DNA of 64,000 nt from the NCBI GenBank assembly GCA_012845835.1, contig JABAKD010000016.1, forward strand, positions 7,833,919-7,897,918, given 5' to 3'. Source of the DNA: Undaria pinnatifida. Lineage: Eukaryota > Sar > Phaeophyceae > Laminariales > Alariaceae. Shown here piece after piece: positions 46,101 through 55,998 of this stretch. A model generated the notes under the pieces. It was not told where the DNA came from. It searched no databases and saw nothing but the letters and a program-made list of their open reading frames with translations. Position numbers and translations under genes: made by a program. Numbering within the stretch: position 1 is the first letter of the stretch; each line of letters begins with the position of its first letter.

Positions 46101-49100
46101 ACAATCTGCTCCGTTGTACTTTACCGTTCCGTCCCGTCAATAAATCACTCCCGTTGGAAATTACCGTTCTGTCATCCAAATCTGCACAGGTGTCTTTACC
46201 TTCCAGTCCAGCCGACAAAACTTGCCCGCTGCCATCCAAGATTCACCCCTGCCCGTTGTCTCTTCCCGTCCATTCCCACCAAGAATTTGCAATTATTTTA
46301 CGAATTTTAATTTTCACATTGGATATTCACTTTGTTTATATTTTTCACAGCAGACTGGGTATGTACATTAAATTGAAGTTATACGAATTTACGAAGTACG
46401 AAAATATGAAAATATGAAAAGTACATGAAAACGCTCGTTGCGGCGAATTCGCCTGATTTCGATGTACTCAACGCGTGGAAGGTACAGACGATGGATGGAG
46501 TAGACGCCGAAACGGGGTAGATGGTAGTGGCGACTCGCTGGCCACATGTCGGACTGTTGGCTCGACTGTGTACCTAGGGATCGGCACCACCACCGGTTGT
46601 CATGCAGAAAGGATAACTTATCTGCTCTTTCGGCAGTCGTTAGCCAACTGCGCACCTCCCTCGGGCGTGACAAAATCGAGAATACGATGATGCTGCTTGT
46701 TTAGCTCAAATCGCACTTGGTTCCCGGGCCAGCGGAGGTTCTCCCAGGATACATTGGCGTTGAAGGCTAAGTGCGACGCGGAGGCTGCCGCATCCGTCGC
46801 TGCCCTAAACGCTACGTACAGCTGGCGAGGTTATTTCTGTGGAGGACGCATGATGGGATTATTTTCTCTGTACTATACAATTATGAATGTATATAATACG
46901 AGAGTTCGTAGGGTAATTTGGTGTGATTTCGCCTTGCCCGTGTAATTTATCATGGGGATACCAATATCAGGATGAAGTTCTATATGCATACTAATCCAAT
47001 GCCGCACTACTACTATACTACTCTTGCTACATACATTGTACCTGGTAGGACACAACTCACGTTTGGGACAGGCAAAAGCGGTCCCATGGTACGTCCGTCT
47101 CGTCACGTCGTGAAAATTGCATTTACCGTCCCGTATTGAAAAAATATATTTACCGTCCCGTCCCGTCGTGGAAAAAAATCCCGTTGAATTTACCGTCCCG
47201 TCCCGTCGCGAAAATCTACCCAGTTGAAATTTACCGTCCCGTCCCGTTGAGAAATTGTCCACCCACTGCTGTCCCGTCCCGTCCCGTCTCGACAACCTGT
47301 TTGGTCGTCATTTTACCGTCCCGTCTTCAATTTGTTTCCCGCCAAACAAGTCAAAGCAGTCCCGTCCCATATCGATTATCAGATATCGTGATAAGCCTTG
47401 AACATAACGCATAAGCCTGAAACTCCCTCCCCCACTCGTATGACCATCGCCGTGGCACCTGGCGCATGGCACTACAACACATAAACATCCCCCCCCCCCC
47501 CGCCGTATCCCCCTCTCCATGTTATCGGCATGCGTACAGGCTCTTGGGAACACCCAACGAAGAAATCTGGCCGAACGTGACGGAGCTCCAGGATTGGAAT
47601 CCCGGGTTTCCTACATGGAAGCGTCTGAGCCTGGCCCACCGATCACAGGGACTAGACCAATTCGGCCTCGATCTTCTAGAGGTACGAGAGTAGGCCTTGC
47701 GTTGCTGTTGTAACCGCCCGCCGCGCCGCGTGGTGGTTGCACTTCAAGTATAATGATACTTCTTTTTTGTTCCTGTCGACCGCGTATGCCCTCCCCCCCC
47801 CCCCAAAAGGATTATCACGTCTGATCGAATGATGCCTTTTCTGACAAAGTTATGCCATTTCTGGCTTTGAAACATTAGGTTTGATGGATGAATCCTGCGT
47901 TGCGAAGCTTTTTTTTATCGCTTTCCTTCACTTTCCGCTACCAATGCTTCGCATATCATACGTCCTGCGCTCGCCTAATGCTCGCTAACATCAGTCTCAC
48001 TCGATGCCCATTGGCTTGCCATCTCGTGGCCGGATCACGGACGGCTCCAATCTAGCAACACTGTTGAACAAGGATTGGTAACCGAACACAAAACGACCGG
48101 GACATGTGCTTGTGAAATTGCTTCTTCGATCCTATAACTAATTGCTGCCAATCAGTTTCCCATGCCACTCACTGCGTTCATATGCTCCTCAACGTTTCCC
48201 TAGATTTTAATCTATTAATATTAATAGCATAGTATCTTAACAAAGATCTTCCGTATACATCGTGTAACAATCCTGTGTTTCTTCGAACAGCCCAGGTAGA
48301 TCAATGTCCTTCACGTTTTCGGTCTGCGTATTTTACACACTACGAATGACGACCGTTCCTCCATCTGTTCTTGGGACCCAGCAAGCCGTCTCTCGTGGTT
48401 TACCACTTTATTCACCTTTGTTCTCAATTGACACGTAATCAAACCATTCAATTCTTACTGCATTGGCACGATTGGTATAAGTTCCAGCTTACGCTCACCA
48501 CACTTCCATAACCAGCTATGTCGTGTGTTGTGTGTCAATTTAACTCGGTTGTGGAACATAACCGGTGCACGTTTCAAGTTTCACTCTTATGATAACGGAT
48601 TGTTTGGGGCTCTGCAGAAGGCACGGGGCGGAGTATTATTGCCATAAATGTAAACAACGGTTGGGTCGTCGGGGACTAAGAGACTGCGCGTAGATCGCTC
48701 GGAAAAAAACGTGAAAATTTTAGGCTGGCGCGAAACGAATTCAACCTTAACCAACCCGGCCCTTGCAGCTAGTCGGGCAGAGGGGGGGGCGGCTAGTTAT
48801 TGTTTGTGCGTGGTGACGTGATTCATCGAGCGAGGCGATGATTTCATCGGGATGACAGTTTTGGCGGTGGTTGCGACATTTTGGTTGTCCTTTGGATTTG
48901 CAGGAAGCATGTGCCACGACCCGCTCTCCGTGATCTTGCTCTTTTAGCTTCGCTCAAACAAACAAACCCTTCACAGATAGGCTTGCGACCCACGCGTATA
49001 TATGCAATTTATTGAGGCCATTTCCCTCGTTCGGGCAAGTATTTGAGGTCACCTCCCCACCCTCTAATGCAAATATGATGTCATCCCTCCGCTGGTTCAA

Positions 49101-49421
49101 TGCATTTTATCAATCCCCCTTTGGCTCTTACAAATCATCAAGAATCACACCCCGCAGAGTGTTTTTTGTTTCTTGTTTTAATGCTTGCTTTGCTCTTTTG
49201 CGTTGCTCTTTGTCCCTGCCCTCGTATCCGCCCGTGTGTCTTTGCTGGGCGGGTCGGTGGCCCGGGTGGGTGCGTGTGTGCATGTGGGGTGTTGGCGGGG
49301 TTGCTTTCCTGGCCAACAGAAACTGCTGTTCTACGATCCCAAGAAGCGCATTTCGGCGAAACGCGCACTAGAGCACGGATACTTCGACGACCTGGACAAG
49401 ACGGACTTGCTGCACAATTGA
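34162..49421 (+). CDS. CDKA: Cyclin-dependent kinase, CDKA/CDC2 type with PSTALRE helix
   Basis: Eight exons, 34162-34275, 41417-41518, 41881-41991, 42581-42642, 43536-43644, 45054-45217, 47540-47681 and 49320-49421, give 301 aa, the normal CDK length, with all phases matching. The kinase phosphorylates Ser/Thr-Pro targets with a cyclin partner to drive the cell cycle. Key residues: Gly-loop GEGTYG (16-21) with the inhibitory Thr19/Tyr20 pair, Lys38 of VALK, cyclin-binding PSTALRE (50-56), HRDLKPQN (129-136), DFG (149-151), T-loop Thr164 in [14 protein letters not shown], and the C-lobe end [16 protein letters not shown]. Odd points: five extra residues (NGGGNL replaces the usual single I) just before the Gly loop; Leu instead of Ile in PSTAIRE; and a T-loop reading [12 protein letters not shown] instead of the usual AFG.P.R.YTHE. 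Intron 1 (7141 bp) has a GC donor (AAG/GCAAGC); the others are GT-AG. Assignment to CDKA rather than another PSTAIRE-like CDK is by overall similarity. Confidence 0.93.
36165..36275 (+). repeat. Two copies of an AATCCAAGGACAGTAAAGCGTTGCTGG repeat (third at 39785)
   Basis: CAGGTATAATCCAAGGACAG and CAGGTAGAATTCAAGGACAT begin two units about 67 bp apart, each followed by TGAAGCGTTGCTGG or a variant. A third copy, ATAATCCAAGGACGGTAAAC, is at about 39790. All lie in CDKA intron 1. Confidence 0.5.
36540..38840. mobile_element. Large foldback (long inverted repeat) element in CDKA intron 1
   Basis: The left arm (about 36540-37015) and right arm (about 38385-38840) are inverted copies. The strongest part is AAAATACACTCCAGCTGTGA at 36823, mirrored near 38580, continuing through TAGCTACACTGTAGTTGTAA on both arms. 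The outer arm parts encode related peptides: the plus strand at 36590 reads [20 protein letters not shown] and the minus strand at 38800 reads [20 protein letters not shown], both followed by an AF..D.S.DVCRF motif. The middle (37020-38380) has diverged repeats around TGCGTGGAAACTATAAATCC and very G-rich tracts. No transposase is recognised. Exact ends and target duplication were not found. Confidence 0.65.
37440..37560 (+). repeat. Extreme G-rich tract
   Basis: A nearly C-free run of G blocks interrupted by single A or T, inside the foldback element. Similar tracts occur near 37620-37640 and 38085-38140. Such runs could form G-quadruplexes. Confidence 0.6.
38870..38912 (+). repeat. 10-bp microsatellite ATAGATCATAT
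   Basis: Four tandem copies of AGATCATAT(A), the last changed to AGATCGTATA, in CDKA intron 1. Confidence 0.7.
41003..41035 (-). repeat. Telomere-like remnant
   Basis: CCCAATCCTGACCCTAAACC followed by TAGGCTAGGG is degenerate CCCTAA-type sequence in CDKA intron 1. Similar runs lie at 4710, 14780, 32171 and 51449. Confidence 0.4.
43806..44207 (-). CDS. Unrecognised antisense ORF in CDKA intron 5
   Basis: A 133-codon frame on the minus strand whose composition looks protein-like: for example [20 protein letters not shown], then [20 protein letters not shown], ending [10 protein letters not shown]. The first plausible ATG lies about 13 codons in, before [10 protein letters not shown]. There is no recognised domain and no partner exon. 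It could be a remnant of a mobile-element gene, an intron-nested gene or a chance frame. Confidence 0.3.
   Translation of the reverse strand: MKARTGEGTTPVTMAYPEAGKYKCEQKKAIKKQLHSTGMRIAVFGSGHTRKQMTSFEAVIRCAKKYVQRTARESPLYKWFLVRRCSPFTRLAEQFTALRALVHAMSAWSVKPDVLRPGIVGMRGSKTIDYSYA
45886..47400. mobile_element. Non-autonomous hAT-like DNA transposon in CDKA intron 6
   Basis: The left end is CAAGGCTTATCACG (45886-45899) and the right end is its exact reverse complement (47387-47400), extending to 18 bp with one mismatch. The 8-bp sequence AACATAAC flanks both sides exactly (45878-45885 and 47401-47408). An 8-bp duplication with a CAnnG terminus is the hallmark of the hAT superfamily. The 1515-bp element has no transposase. 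Its subterminal regions are packed with CCGTC/GACGG units in both arms, a probable transposase-binding array. Confidence 0.8.
45907..46040 (+). repeat. 67-bp exact tandem duplication of GACGG-rich unit
   Basis: The 67-bp unit starting GACGGGACGGGATCGACGGT at 45907 repeats at 45974, in the left subterminal region of the hAT-like element. CCGTCCCGTC-rich sequence continues to about 46145 and reappears at 47095-47300 at the other end. Confidence 0.8.
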
Positions 49422-50410
49422 CTCGGGCGGAGGCGCGCGTTGTTTTTGTAGAGGCGTGGAAAATGGCGAGAGTAGGGGAAGGCGAAGGGGGGGGGGGGTA
49501 GGGGGGAAGGGGGGGGGGGGGATGGGGGGGAGGGAGAGGGGGGGGCACCGAGGAGAGAGGACCCCAATGAGAGGAGGGGGAGAGGACGCGCGCGCGGGGG
49601 GGGGGGGCCCGGAAGGGGACCCCGACGCCGTACGTTGAGCCGACGTGTGATTGCTCGGTACGTGCTTTGGACTTTTTCGTCGTACATGAATCTGGGTTAC
49701 GGGCGCCACCCCTGAGGCACGGAAGGAGGGCGGAGAGAGAGCAGGGCCGAAACATGTCGCTGGGCCAAGAAAGCCTGCCTTATCCTTCCTATAATGCCAG
49801 GCTCTTGAGATCCTTGTGCTGCGCTGCTGCTGCCCCTGCGGTTGCCGGTACCGCTTTCTCGCTATACGACTTGCGCTCGTGCAAGCAACAAAGTTGGAGG
49901 CGAATGCGATGTATGAAGTGTGTGGGCAAATTCCCGCGTAACGGTCAATGGGACTGGGCCGCTTCTGAAGCCGAGGCATCTGCGGCAAGTGAGGCCCCTC
50001 CCCTAAGCGGGCTTGATTTACTACTGTATTTGTATTTTTTTCGCTCGACTCGGTGTGAAGCCTTATTTCGTGCTCGCGGCGGCGGTTTCGACTGTCTGCG
50101 GTGGCAGCCCCTGTCCGAGATGCACGAGCTTTTTGCCGTTTTTTACCTGCTGGGTTGTTGTGGTGCGCGCTGCGCCGTTTTGGCGTGAGTGGTGTCGCGT
50201 GAGGTGGACTTGGCGCAGTGTGCGTTTTTTGTATACGTACTTGCAAGGGTATTGTTTTCTGCGTCTGGCAACCGAGAGGGGGCGGGGGTAGACAGGGGGG
50301 GGGAGTTGTTGCTACGGTTGGTCCGAACCACGCCTTTTTTTATTGTAGGTTACGAAGTTTTCACCGAGAGAGGTGAAGGGAGAAACGTCATTGTAGTGAG
50401 CCTGACAAAA
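49422..50410 (+). other. 3' flank of CDKA with extreme G-rich tract and one ORF
   Basis: Probably includes the CDKA 3' UTR. 49484-49615 is a purine tract of G runs. A plus-strand frame from the ATG at 49754 (about 144 codons, to 50188) includes MRCMKCVGKFPRNGQWDW but matches nothing I know; it is not called as a gene. Confidence 0.35.
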
Positions 50411-50900
50411 TGATTTGGCTTAATTTTGTCTCAGGGCGGTTATTATTTTGTGAAGGGAGGGGGGGGGGGGGAGAGTGCATTTATTTGTACCTACTGCTAT
50501 GCACCAGTTTGTGACGCTACGCCGTTGAAGGATCCGGCCGCATCTTTTGTGTTATTTCGTATCGTCGGACCCTGGAAAAAATCGAGAGCAAGTACGTGGA
50601 GTGAGTGTGGAGCAAAAAGAAAAGGTTTTTCAGTTTGTTTTGTGAAGTTGTCGAATCTACGAAAAACTATCATACAGCAGTATCATAATTCTGAATTCGT
50701 AGGGCATGATACTTCATCTGAAGTACGGGGTGCTAGAGCTAGCTGTGGTATTTTCCCTCTTAATGTGTTGCTTAGTCCCGGCTCTGAGAGCTCACCGGAG
50801 GGTAGAGCTGTTATTTTTATGGCTGGAGCTGGCTGGAGCCGTAAAACACTGCCTTCATGTACAGAAAATATATGGAATCAATTTCTTCGCTATCAATTTC
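50411..50900. other. Intergenic, no gene seen
   Basis: A frame open through this stretch (to 51001) has no motif and passes through repetitive sequence. Confidence 0.35.
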
Positions 50901-50939
50901 TTCAACACGAAGGCCCTGCCAGAATTGCACTCCCCGAAC

Positions 50940-52040
50940 AGATGAACTCGCCGGCTCTTTTCGAGGGTAGCCCACCGGTGAGCTATGTATGTGCTACATG
51001 AGCTACGCATGTTTACCCGGCATGAGCTATGGGACGTAGTAGCTCGTCTGCGCTTGTTTTCAAGGCTTGAGCTATACCTGTAGAAGATACAGTAGCTCAC
51101 CTGCACTTATTTCCGCGGGGTGAGCTATAGGAGCTGCATGAGCTGCATGTGTTGCCCCGCGATGAGCTGCAGAAGGTAGCTTAGCTCACCTGCACCTATT
51201 TTGAAGGCGTGGAGCTATACCAGGACCTGTACACAGCAGTAGATGAGCTACTACTGCTGTAGATGAACTACTCGTACCTCATGAGCTGAAAATATCTGCT
51301 GAAGCTCTTGGAGGGTACCTGGTAGTTTTTACGCTCTCTCATTGGCCGAGGACTATGTATGTGGTGGTCCGCAGATCGGAATAATGAGTAAAATTTCCAA
51401 AGCGGCAAAGCGGCACAGCCGCGTTTCTCGCCCATTTCTGGCCCGTTTTGGGTCCGGGTTGGGGTCAGGGTTAGGATTAGGGCATGGGTTGGGTCGCCCG
51501 TACCTCTATCCGACCAGGAAGTGCTTTCTGCTCGCAAACACGAATAGCCCACTGCCCCAAGGATCCGGGCGGTCAACTTGTTAGGTGAGCTCGCTGAAGC
51601 AGAGGGTGGTGCATTTGCGTATTTTGCTGGACTTACGCCCGTGCTGAGCAGGTGGTGCGTTTGCGCATTTTTATTTTTTATTTTTGTGCTGGACAAGTGG
51701 CGAACAACCCTCTCACACGACGTGTGGAATACTAAAAAAAACGGTACAACTCCGGAACTGCCGTAGCTCGAGCTAGCTTTTTTCGAGGGTGGCTCGCTGG
51801 TGCGTTATATGAGCTACATGACCTTTAGCTTGAGACATGTTATTATCCCGGCTTGAGGTAAGGACGTAGCTCATCTGCTTATATATATGTGTATACCTGG
51901 TAATAATATGGTTTCCAAGTTTGAGCTATTATTATAGAAGATGGCTCATACCAGGTATGCACCATTTCACCCAGGGTAATCTATAATAAGATGGCTCATA
52001 CCAGGTATGCACCATTTCACCCAGGGTAATCTATAATAAT
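50940..52040 (+). repeat. Degenerate AGCTCACCTGCAC / TGAGCTATA repeats
   Basis: TGAGCTA-TA and TAGCTCACCTGCACTTATTT-like words recur at about 50980, 51030, 51090, 51190 and again near 51780-51950. 51941-51990 and 51991-52040 are an almost exact 50-bp tandem duplication (ATGGCTCATACCAGGTATGC..). A telomere-like run lies at 51449-51494. Confidence 0.55.
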
Positions 52041-53040
52041 AGGAGCTACATGAAAACGCGTGCTACGATAAAGGTATCACTTTTTTGTCTGTTTTTTTTC
52101 TCTGGATGGCGGGACTCCTTATAGCCCAAAAATCATCGGAAATAGGTCATTTATCAGCATGTGTAATAGAGTGTCGGTATAGCGGGCAATAGATTCGGTA
52201 AGATAGTCCGCAGAGTAACGGTCTATTGGCCACAAGAAGATTCCCTTAGAACGGAATATTCTTAGTGAAGCGGATAACCCGTAGAGAATAGCTAGCTTAT
52301 ACCACAAGAACGTTCTCGGTAATGGAGCGTCCTCCTCTGGACAAGATAGGTAGAAGTAAGCGCGTTAAGCGCTCTTGGGAATATAGCACACCTAGGAGAA
52401 CGTTCCTTGTACGTTCCATAGGTAAAGGTCCAGAAGAGAGCACAGCAGCAATGCTGGAGGGTGAAGCGAACTCTGTGAGCCTCACCCCACCCCCATGCTC
52501 TCACTCCTTCCCCTTTCCTGTCTCCTTCGAGCTTCTCATAGCTCAACGCCAGTAATAAGAAACCATCAAAGAAGAACCGGTGCTGTCTCCAAGCGAAGCT
52601 GATACCCCTGCGTCCCTTCCCTCCCAACATCCGGCACCACGACTCCTTCACACATGATCCTCGTCGTCGTGTACCTAGGCCATGGGATTTTTCATGCGGT
52701 AGCAGTTTTATTTTTCTCCAAGTCAGTTCTTGGGAGAGGTCTTAAGCTCCCAAATTGAGGAACGTTAGAGAAAAAAAGTGGTGCCCCTCTATCGTAGCAC
52801 GCGTCTGAACTGCACATATTTCACTGTGATAAGCTATAATATGGAGCTGCATCAGCTGCAACAACATAGACTTACTTACTAATATACTTCAGCTGAATGC
52901 GCTCGGGTGGTGCATCCCTGGCATCTCCGGGGTCCGACGGTCCAGCTTACTTGCGGAACGGTCCAGCTTTTCTTTGATTTCTTGCTCCACCTAATCTATT
53001 TTGTTTTGCAACTATATGTCGATTTTTATGTGGGGATCAC
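52041..53040. other. Intergenic, no gene seen
   Basis: No ORF, splice pattern or RNA gene stands out. Two short overlapping frames on opposite strands at 52292-52651 look compositional. Confidence 0.35.
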
Positions 53041-53046
53041 CTTTTT

Positions 53047-53290
53047 TTTTCCGGACACCCAGATTCGAACCACCGAAGACCAAGCGTAGAAGCGGACAGT
53101 CTATCTACTAGACCACAACGTGACATTAATATCTAATTTATTTTTACAAGTAAAATTGACAAATAATTACCAAGTATCGATTGTTCATGAGGATAATTTT
53201 TTCTGCCGATGACACCCGGATTCGAACCAGCGAAGGTCAGGATTATAAACGGACAGTCCATCTACTAGATAGACCACAATGTTACAGCAG
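53047..53290 (-). repeat. Two tRNA-related (SINE-like) repeats
   Basis: On the minus strand each copy has an A-box-like TGGTCTAGTAG or TGGTCTATCTAG and a perfect B-box GGTTCGAATC followed by (C/T)GGGTGTC. Copies lie at about 53050-53120 and 53205-53285. Each is preceded by a T-rich stretch and TGAGGAT. Stems are too degenerate for functional tRNAs. Four relatives lie at 55728-55945 and 57445-57645. Confidence 0.6.
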
Positions 53291-53437
53291 CAGTGGTATC
53301 TACCTGTACTATTTTTTCGTGTGCAACTACTACTACTGTATATTAGCGAAACATAGATGTACCACGCAGCTTGCAAAGTTGAGTTACAACTATTCAATCG
53401 GTCGTACTCACAGCTGACGTTTTCTGTTTTTTATATA

Positions 53438-55689
53438 TAAATCTATATATCTTAGTTCGCTTATCACATATGCACATCCTTACGTCTGCGGATATCTCCC
53501 GCCTCTGACCGCCTTTCCGCGCGGTTTCTTCGCTGAGGCGTGCCCCCGCCTCGCCTGCAACCACCGGCTCAGCTAATCCGCCCGCTCGGCGCCGTAGTGC
53601 GCGCGCGAGGCCTCGACGTCGAGATCTACGACGAGATCTCCGAAAAATCGTGCCCTGTGAGACGTTTGGTGCGTAGTCTGCACACAGGGCTAATAATGTC
53701 TTCGCGTTATTTCTTCGGTACGTGTTCTCTGACCTCCGACACACGGGGGGGGGTCGATTACCTGGCCGGCGTCGCCATTGTAAAGGCCACTAAGCGAGGT
53801 TTGTGCTAGGATCTGGGGAAGAAAAGTTCGTAATCCCCGAGAACACATGCCACCCAGGCGTAGTAGAGAACTGCGAACTCTCAATATTTTTGAACCCCCG
53901 GTAGTCTACAGCAGTACGTATACATGTACATGATGTACAGCAGTAGCTGAAGCTATGATGAGCCTGCAGCATCACGAAGCTACAAATGGTATATGCACAG
54001 CAGCATCACGAAGCTACAAATGGTATATGCACAGCAGAATCACGAAGCTACAAATGGCATATGCACAGCAGCAGCTAGGCGTCGTGGAGAACTGCGAACT
54101 CTCAATATTTTTGAACCCCCGGTAGTCTACAGCAGCACGTACATGTACATGATGTACAGCAGTAGCTGAAGCTATGATGAGCCTGCAGCATGACGAAGCT
54201 ACAAATGGTATATGCACAGCAGCATCACGAAGCTACAAATGGTATATGCACAGCAGCATCACGAAGCTACAAATGGTATATGCACAGCAGCAGCTGTGGC
54301 CGCGCCTTTCTGCGTAGCAACGCAGAGCGTCACCCAGCTGGGGTGAACCGCCATGCTCTCCCATAATTTCCAGGCTGCCTTCTCGCATTGTTCCGCCGCA
54401 CACGGGAAATCGGGAAAAATTTGTCGGCATTTTCCCTTTCCAGTATCTCCCATATATGAATCAACAAACTTCGTCTAACTCTTGGCATTACTTCTTACCC
54501 TCTTAATATTTACTATCCTGCGCTGCGACCGGCGGCCGTCCAGGCCGCCGGCGTAGCCCCTTGTAAATCTATATATCTTAGTTCGCTTATCACATATGCA
54601 TATCCTTACGTCTGCGGATATCTCCCGCCTCTGACCGCCTTTCCGCGCGGTTTCTTCGCTGAGGCGTGCCCCCGCCTCGCCTGCAACCACCGGCTCAGCT
54701 GATCCGCCCGCTCGGCGCCGTAGCGCGCGCGCGAGGCCTCGACGTCGAGATCTACGACGAGATCTCCGAAAAATCGTGCCCTGTGAGACGTTTGGTGCGT
54801 AGTCTGCACACAGGGCTAATAATGTCTTCGCGTTATTTCTTCGGTACGTGTTCTCTGACCTCCGACACACGGGGGGGGGTCGATTACCTGGCCGGCGTCG
54901 CCATTGTAAAGGCCACTAAGCGAGGTTTGTGCTAGGATCTGGGGAAGAAAAGTTCGTAATCCCCGAGAACACATGCCACCCAGACGTAGTGGAGAACTGC
55001 GAACTCTCAATATTTTTGAACCCCCGGTGGTCTACAGCAGCACGTATACATGTACATGATGTACAGCAGTAGCTGAAGCTATGACGAGCCTGCAGCATCA
55101 CGAAGCTACAAATGGTATATGCACAGCAGCATCACGAAGCTACAAATGGTATATGCACAGCAGAATCACGAAGCTACAAATGGTATATGCACAGCAGCAG
55201 CTAGGCGTCGTGGAGAACTGCGAACTCTCAATATTTTTGAACCCCCGGTATTCTACAGCAGCACGTACATGTACATGATGTACAGCAGTAGCTGAAGCTA
55301 TGATGAGCCTGCAGCATGACGAAGCTACAAATGGTATATGCACAGCAGCATCACGAAGCTACAAATGGTATATGCACAGCAGCATCACGAAGCTACAAAT
55401 GGTATATGCACAGCAGCAGCTGTGGCCGCGCCTTTCTGCGTAGCAACGCAGAGCGTCACCCAGCTGGGGTGAACCGCCATGCTCTCCCATAATTTCCAGG
55501 CTGCCTTCTCGCATTGTTCCGCCGCACACGGGAAATCGGGAAAAATTTGTCGGCATTTTCCCTTTCCAGTATCTCCCATATATGAATCAACAAACTTCGT
55601 CTAACTCTTGGCATTACTTCTTACCCTCTTAATATTTACTATCCTGCGCTGCGACCGGCGGCCGTCCAGGCCGCCGGCGTAGCCCCTTG
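53438..55689. repeat. Recent tandem duplication, 2 x 1126 bp
   Basis: 53438-54563 and 54564-55689 are nearly identical, so duplication was recent. Each unit ends in GCCGCCGGCGTAGCCCCTTG. Inside each is a nested array of about 35-bp units (ATCACGAAGCTACAAATGGT, then ATATGCACAGCAGC) and two copies of an about 100-bp block starting GGAGAACTGCGAACTCTCAA. A minus-strand frame reads ARFFGDLVVDLDVEASRARY, then GAERADQLSRWLQARRG. In copy 1 the Gln codon after GAERAD is a TAG stop. This frame is probably a remnant of an element gene. Confidence 0.85.
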
Positions 55690-55724
55690 TATAATATATA
55701 TCAAAATTTTTAAGAGGATAATTT

Positions 55725-55945
55725 TTTTTTCCCGATGACACCTGGATTCAACCAACGAACAACAGGCTTATAAGCGGACAGTCTATCTACTAGACCACAA
55801 AGTCACATTGCTATCTTTTTTTTTTGACAAATAAATATCGATTTTCCATGAGGATCATTTTTTTTTCGATGACATCCGGATTCGAACCAGCGAAGACCAC
55901 CAGGATTATAAGCGGACAGTCTATGTACTAGACCACAATACCAGG
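55725..55945 (-). repeat. Two further tRNA-related repeats
   Basis: Minus-strand copies at about 55728-55800 (B-box damaged to GGTTGAATCC) and 55868-55940 (intact GGTTCGAATCC). The A-box TGGTCTAGTAG or TGGTCTAGTAC and the T-rich leader with TGAGGAT match the copies at 53 kb. Confidence 0.6.
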
Positions 55946-55998
55946 TATGTCACAGCAGCAGTGGTGTATCTACCAGTGCTATTTTTTTACAAATACAT

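Noticed and set aside
49754-50188. 144-codon plus-strand ORF after CDKA
   Set aside because: Likely within or near the CDKA 3' UTR; no motif beyond two CxxC-like Cys and no homology recognised.
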